Below are positions 61,831-64,000 of a stretch of DNA of 64,000 bases, in pieces; within the stretch, counting starts at the first letter, position 1, and each line of letters begins with the position of its first letter. The position numbers and the translations under genes are program-made. The notes under the pieces were generated by a model that ran no database searches, had not been told where the DNA came from, and saw nothing but the letters and a program-made list of their open reading frames with translations. The stretch spans positions 62,001-126,000 of the forward strand of contig CBDIDQ010000054.1 in assembly GCA_965277695.1 (NCBI GenBank). The letters are read 5' to 3'. Source of the DNA: JABSOG01 sp965277695 (lineage in GTDB: Bacteria > Pseudomonadota > Gammaproteobacteria > Enterobacterales > Alteromonadaceae).

Positions 61831-63417
61831 TCAGGGTTTGACGATGACTTGATCGCGACCACTGTTTTTGGCTTCGTATAAAGCTTCATCGGCCCGATCA
61901 AACGCCTGTAGCGGGTTGTCTTTGGTTTTAAATGCAGTGACACCAATTGAGATGGTAATACTGACGTCTTTGCCTTTAAATTTAAACGGGATTTTTTTGA
62001 TATTTTCGCGAATTTTGTTTAGCGGTTTTTCCATGTCAATTAATTTGCTGTCAGGAAATAAGATGACAAACTCTTCGCCACCAAAACGGGCAATAAAATC
62101 TGTCGTCCTGAGTGATTTTTTCAACCCAGTGGCAATGACTTTTAAGGTTTTATCACCAGCGCTATGACCATAACTGTCGTTAATCCGTTTGAAGAAATCA
62201 ATGTCAACAATGGCCAAACATAACTCATAATCATGACGGGTCCAACGCTTATATTCGATATCCATGCGCTCATCAAAAGCCGCCCGGTTAGGCAGTTTGG
62301 TGAGGCTATCTTGTAAGCTTTTGAACTTTTGATCGGCTAAGTGTTTTTTGTACGACTGTGCTTCTTTTTCAACATCACTCAAACGGCTTTCCATGATCGT
62401 CAAGCTATCAAGTAAGGCTTTCTTTTCAGTTTGCTCTAGTGATTCTTTGGTATGGATCGCCTGATTAATGGTGGTCAGTTTGGTTGATACCAGCGATTGT
62501 AGCTCTTCAAGCGAAGTGGCCGAGACTGCACGGTCTGACAACTCTTTGATTTGCTTTGAAATGGTGTCATCAAGCTCGGCCATTTCTTCGCTGATTTTGC
62601 GCGATTTACTTAAGGATGTCAGTACCGCATTTTGCACACCAGATAAGGCGTCATTAATCGATAATAAAAAGTGTTGCGCCGACACTCTTTCTTCGGACAT
62701 GCTGGAAATAATCAGCTTAATGACGTCCAATGAGGCGTCAACCAGATGGGAAATGCTGTCGTTGTTGACCAATGACTGGCGAATAACATCAATCTTTTTA
62801 GCGTGAGCCCCCTCAAAAGCCAGTTCGCTGATCAGATTGATCAGTTGCAGTGAAATTTTGTGATTGAGTGGGTTTTCGTTTGCTAGGCTATTGTCGGGGT
62901 TTGCATTTGGCTCGGTTTCTACAATCTCTTCTAAACCGCTGATCCCCGTCTTGGCATTAAACGCTTGTTGGTATAAAGTTACCAATTTATCTAAAATGGG
63001 CAAGAAATCATGCATCGATGAGGTGGTTTCAGTGACATTCGATAGTAGTCCTCTGAGATCACGACGCAGTTGATCAGGCAAACCTTTTTGCTTTTGTAAT
63101 TGTTGGCCAGCGGTAGCGATACTGGATTTGGTTGATTTTATATTGTGGGCATTACGTGATTCATGTTGGATCAGTAGGCCAGAAATGTCGTTGATTAGCG
63201 GGATGATATTGCTGACGTTGGGGTTTTTTCTCAGGGTACTACGTAAAGATGCTAGACGATTGTCTAGTTCTCGGTCTACCCCTTTACACACCGAACTCAG
63301 ACGAGAGACGAATTGCATCAGCGACTGAATTTGTGACTCATAGCTGCGCTCCAACTGCTTGCGAGCTTTTAATGAGGCTGATAGTTGTTGTTTGGTCTTG
63401 GCCAGCTCTACAGACAC
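61831..63417 (-). CDS. Diguanylate cyclase with long coiled-coil N-terminus
   Basis: 528 residues. The first 360 residues are mostly helical and coiled coil with no transmembrane segment, an unusual sensor part. The GGDEF domain (about 365-525) is complete: LPNRAAFDERM, DIDFFKRINDSYGHSAGDKTL and the active signature RFGGEEF. RTTD lies five residues before it, the inhibitory I-site RxxD, so the product c-di-GMP can inhibit the enzyme. A cytoplasmic dimer is expected. Signal unknown. Confidence 0.93.
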   Translation of the reverse strand: MSVELAKTKQQLSASLKARKQLERSYESQIQSLMQFVSRLSSVCKGVDRELDNRLASLRSTLRKNPNVSNIIPLINDISGLLIQHESRNAHNIKSTKSSIATAGQQLQKQKGLPDQLRRDLRGLLSNVTETTSSMHDFLPILDKLVTLYQQAFNAKTGISGLEEIVETEPNANPDNSLANENPLNHKISLQLINLISELAFEGAHAKKIDVIRQSLVNNDSISHLVDASLDVIKLIISSMSEERVSAQHFLLSINDALSGVQNAVLTSLSKSRKISEEMAELDDTISKQIKELSDRAVSATSLEELQSLVSTKLTTINQAIHTKESLEQTEKKALLDSLTIMESRLSDVEKEAQSYKKHLADQKFKSLQDSLTKLPNRAAFDERMDIEYKRWTRHDYELCLAIVDIDFFKRINDSYGHSAGDKTLKVIATGLKKSLRTTDFIARFGGEEFVILFPDSKLIDMEKPLNKIRENIKKIPFKFKGKDVSITISIGVTAFKTKDNPLQAFDRADEALYEAKNSGRDQVIVKP

Positions 63418-63598
63418 AGTTAAAAAACTTCCTTACATGAGGTTTTAGTCAAGTTTGAATCAGGTTTCAACAACAATATTATTGTTTAAAAACAACAATA
63501 ACAGATTCTTTTAAATCATAAAGCCAAATCATACATACGGCAACATTGTTTAGCGGGTTTAGTGATCTTTTTATTACTCTGTTCCGCTATCACTGGCT

Positions 63599-64000
63599 TT
63601 ATTGGCGATTGATCCTCGCCAGAGGTACAGGATTCTGTTCACTGCTGCGATAAGGGTTGATATCTAAACCGCCACGACGGGTGTAATAAGCCGTTACCGC
63701 CAGTTTTTGTGGCGTCAGTCGGGTCCAAATATCGTTGAATATTCGTTCAACACATTGTTCATGAAATTCATTATGCTGCCTAAAACTGATGAGATAACGT
63801 AACAAAGCCTCATGATCGATAGCTTGACCAGTATAACTGATCACCACGCTGGCCCAGTCTGGTTGATTGGTGATCAGGCAGTTGGATTTGAGCAAATGAC
63901 TGTGCAGAGTTTCTGTGATGATGGCTGGTGGCGCTTGTTTTTGTAAATGATCAGCACAGAACTGATAGTCTTCAATCTCGATATCACAATCATCAATGCA
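63599..64000 (-). CDS. queF: NADPH-dependent 7-cyano-7-deazaguanine reductase QueF, C-terminal part
   Basis: The frame continues through the window end, with 133 residues seen. The bases 63896-64000 are in frame with the C-terminal block: HLLKSNCLITNQPDWASVVI, FRQHNEFHEQCVERIF and YYTRRGGLDINPYRS. These are the C-terminal QueF signatures, including the catalytic-site region of the long (type II) form. QueF makes preQ1 for queuosine in tRNA. The N-terminus is outside the window. Confidence 0.93.
   Translation of the reverse strand, partial: CIDDCDIEIEDYQFCADHLQKQAPPAIITETLHSHLLKSNCLITNQPDWASVVISYTGQAIDHEALLRYLISFRQHNEFHEQCVERIFNDIWTRLTPQKLAVTAYYTRRGGLDINPYRSSEQNPVPLARINRQ

Overview
The window looks like a chromosomal segment of a marine gammaproteobacterium of the Alteromonadales type (Shewanella / Colwellia / Psychrobium-like). 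The reasons are the fbp, mpl, ubiX grouping, a complete thrLABC operon with a classical attenuator, the small clade-typical families (TIGR03899-like, DUF3545, DUF3192, the 'ribosome recycling factor family'), and the ppnN and xni genes lying close together. Base composition looks moderate (mid-40s % G+C by eye). No rRNA, tRNA, CRISPR array, transposase or prophage was seen. The species is not determined.

Layout. 0-5 kb: signalling genes, namely the C-terminal part of a hybrid histidine kinase, a TIGR03899-like protein and a REC-DUF3369-GGDEF-EAL regulator. 5-13 kb: housekeeping genes ppa, fbp, a secreted zinc metalloprotease, mpl (broken by one extra T in a T7 run), ubiX and a YadGH-type ABC exporter. 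13-20 kb: a solute-binding protein, small proteins, an exported truncated haemoglobin, LPS core genes (gmhB, a heptosyltransferase-like GT9, kdkA) and a sensor kinase. 20-26.5 kb: the thr operon with a leader peptide and terminator, then a large palindromic element and ung. 26.5-30 kb: DUF3545, an unknown two-gene cassette (Thr/Ser/Asn/Pro-rich protein plus TPR-like/GNAT protein) and a periplasmic TonB C-terminal domain protein.

30-40 kb is a defence island: a Dcm-like cytosine-5 methyltransferase, two tandem full-length paralogues of an enlarged MvaI/BcnI-type restriction endonuclease, and a divergent McrB/McrC-like type IV pair. This is the strongest candidate for something unusual. There are two apparently active nucleases for one methyltransferase, each about twice the size of MvaI, and they sit beside a modification-dependent nuclease.

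40-50 kb: an RND efflux pump with its adaptor, two linked exported amidohydrolases (one lacking the metal HxH motif), an IbpA-type small heat-shock protein with a sigma-32-like promoter, and an MltB-type transglycosylase. 50-64 kb: a cold-shock-domain gene between two small unknown genes, an A-rich repeat zone, a seven-repeat PKD/YHYH lipoprotein, the xni-SDR-DUF3192-HDOD operon, ppnN, a DUF885 lipoprotein, a diguanylate cyclase and the C-terminal part of queF running off the end. Several dispersed palindromic or AT-rich repeats decorate the intergenic spaces.

All family names come from reading the protein sequences and recalling family motifs. No database search was run.
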